From: Moritella sp. Urea-trap-13
GTDB lineage: Bacteria; Pseudomonadota; Gammaproteobacteria; Enterobacterales; Moritellaceae
Assembly: GCF_002836355.1 (NCBI RefSeq)
Contig: NZ_PJCA01000031.1
Location: 1,178,001-1,242,000, forward strand
DNA: 64,000 nt
Direction: 5' to 3'
How positions within the stretch are numbered: position 1 is the stretch's first letter; each line of letters opens with the position of its first letter. Position numbers and translations under genes: made by a program. Below are positions 63,470 through 64,000 of the stretch, piece by piece. Under the pieces are notes generated by a model that worked only from the letters and a program-made list of their open reading frames with translations, was not told the DNA's origin and made no database searches.

Positions 63470-64000
63470 GTACATCAATCTTAAGCCGGCTAATCCTAAG
63501 CCCGCAGCGCTGCAATCGAACCAAGACAGCATTCATGCCAACCAGCATAGCAAGCAACAGATCAGTATTAATCCTTTGTTACGCATGATCATTAGCGTGC
63601 TTGTCATTATTGGCATATGGCAAAGTATTGTGGTTATTTTTGCCATGCCCTCTTTCATTCTACCCGCGCCATTGGCGGTATTTGAACGCTTGATAGAGCG
63701 CCATGAAGTCTTGTTTAAACACACATTAGTCACCGCACAAGAAATTGTCTTTGGCTTGTTACTTGGTCTATTGATGGGATTATTTTTTGCTTTGCAGATG
63801 CTGCTATTCAAACCCGTTAAGCATTGGCTATTACCACTCTTAATTGCCAGCCAAGCAATTCCGGTATTCGCCATTGCGCCAGTGCTGATGCTTTGGCTAG
63901 GTTATGGCATGGCGTCCAAGATAGTAATGGCAGCATTAATCATCTTCTTCCCCGTAACCACCTGCTGTTACGACGGCTTACGTAATACCCCCACAGGTTA
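63462..64000 (+). CDS. thiX: ABC transporter permease, thiamin-pyrimidine (ThiX-type), partial
   Basis: The reading frame starts at the ATG at 63462, overlapping the ATPase stop by eight bases, and runs off the end of the window. A hydrophilic leader of about 40 residues precedes span 1 (MIISVLVIIGIWQSIVVIF). The importer-permease pattern follows: PSFILPAPLAVFERLIE, TLVTAQEIVFGLLLGLLMG and FAIAPVLMLWLGYGMASKI. The substrate-binding protein should lie just outside the window. Confidence 0.88.
   Translation, partial: MSEYINLKPANPKPAALQSNQDSIHANQHSKQQISINPLLRMIISVLVIIGIWQSIVVIFAMPSFILPAPLAVFERLIERHEVLFKHTLVTAQEIVFGLLLGLLMGLFFALQMLLFKPVKHWLLPLLIASQAIPVFAIAPVLMLWLGYGMASKIVMAALIIFFPVTTCCYDGLRNTPTG

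Overview
The window comes from an AT-rich marine gammaproteobacterium of the Alteromonadales/Moritella-Shewanella type. I infer this from the serC-hisC-aroA-cmk-rpsA-ihfB-lapAB-pyrF core block, the AcnD/PrpF form of the methylcitrate pathway, a rhombosortase, a PdsR/PdsS-type sortase-system two-component pair, and an NhaC-type transporter under a lysine riboswitch. No rRNA, tRNA, CRISPR array, integrase or intact insertion sequence was seen.

Layout. (1) 1-5.2 kb: the end of an outer-membrane protein, a coiled-coil membrane protein, a response regulator/histidine kinase pair of the proteobacterial dedicated sortase type, and a DUF2982-like membrane protein. (2) 5.2-15.6 kb: a same-strand block that looks iron-regulated. 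A near-perfect Fur box precedes a large periplasmic protein of unknown function. A small membrane protein with haem-ligand-like histidines and an FTR1 iron permease follow. Next come three overlapping genes: an FAD oxidoreductase, a small exported protein and a GT-C-like membrane protein. A second Fur-like box then precedes a secreted beta-propeller/six-haem cytochrome c. No multicopper oxidase is present, so this may be an alternative electron-transfer partner set for FTR1. (3) 15.8-22.1 kb: a lone EAL domain, tdk, a lysine-riboswitch-controlled transporter, an H-NS-like protein, a HIT protein, DUF3820, TapT and rhombosortase. (4) 22.1-31.3 kb: conserved housekeeping genes on the minus strand. 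(5) 31.5-42.4 kb: mostly minus-strand, single-gene accessory functions, including four GNAT acetyltransferases, a HAD protein lacking the second catalytic Asp, PaiB, a cupin, a LysE exporter, a LOG protein, a methyltransferase, and a MerR/carboxymuconolactone-decarboxylase pair with a textbook 19-bp-spacer MerR promoter.

(6) 42.7-48.5 kb: a sodium:solute symporter with a 40-residue small subunit, then a lipoprotein plus a large FG-GAP/calcium-repeat/LruC surface protein. (7) 48.6-55.5 kb: a complete propionate operon, gntR-prpB-prpC-acnD-prpF, with a palindromic candidate operator in front of the regulator. (8) 55.5-61.5 kb: a BCCT transporter, a LuxR-type regulator without a luxI, a seven-repeat propeller protein ending in a GlyGly-CTERM-like tail (a candidate rhombosortase substrate), a Tyr-rich small exported protein and a TraT-like lipoprotein. 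(9) 61.6-64 kb: a TPP riboswitch followed by thiD and the first two genes of a ThiXYZ-type pyrimidine transporter; the window ends inside the permease.

Functions are assigned from motifs and remembered family features only; no database search was run.
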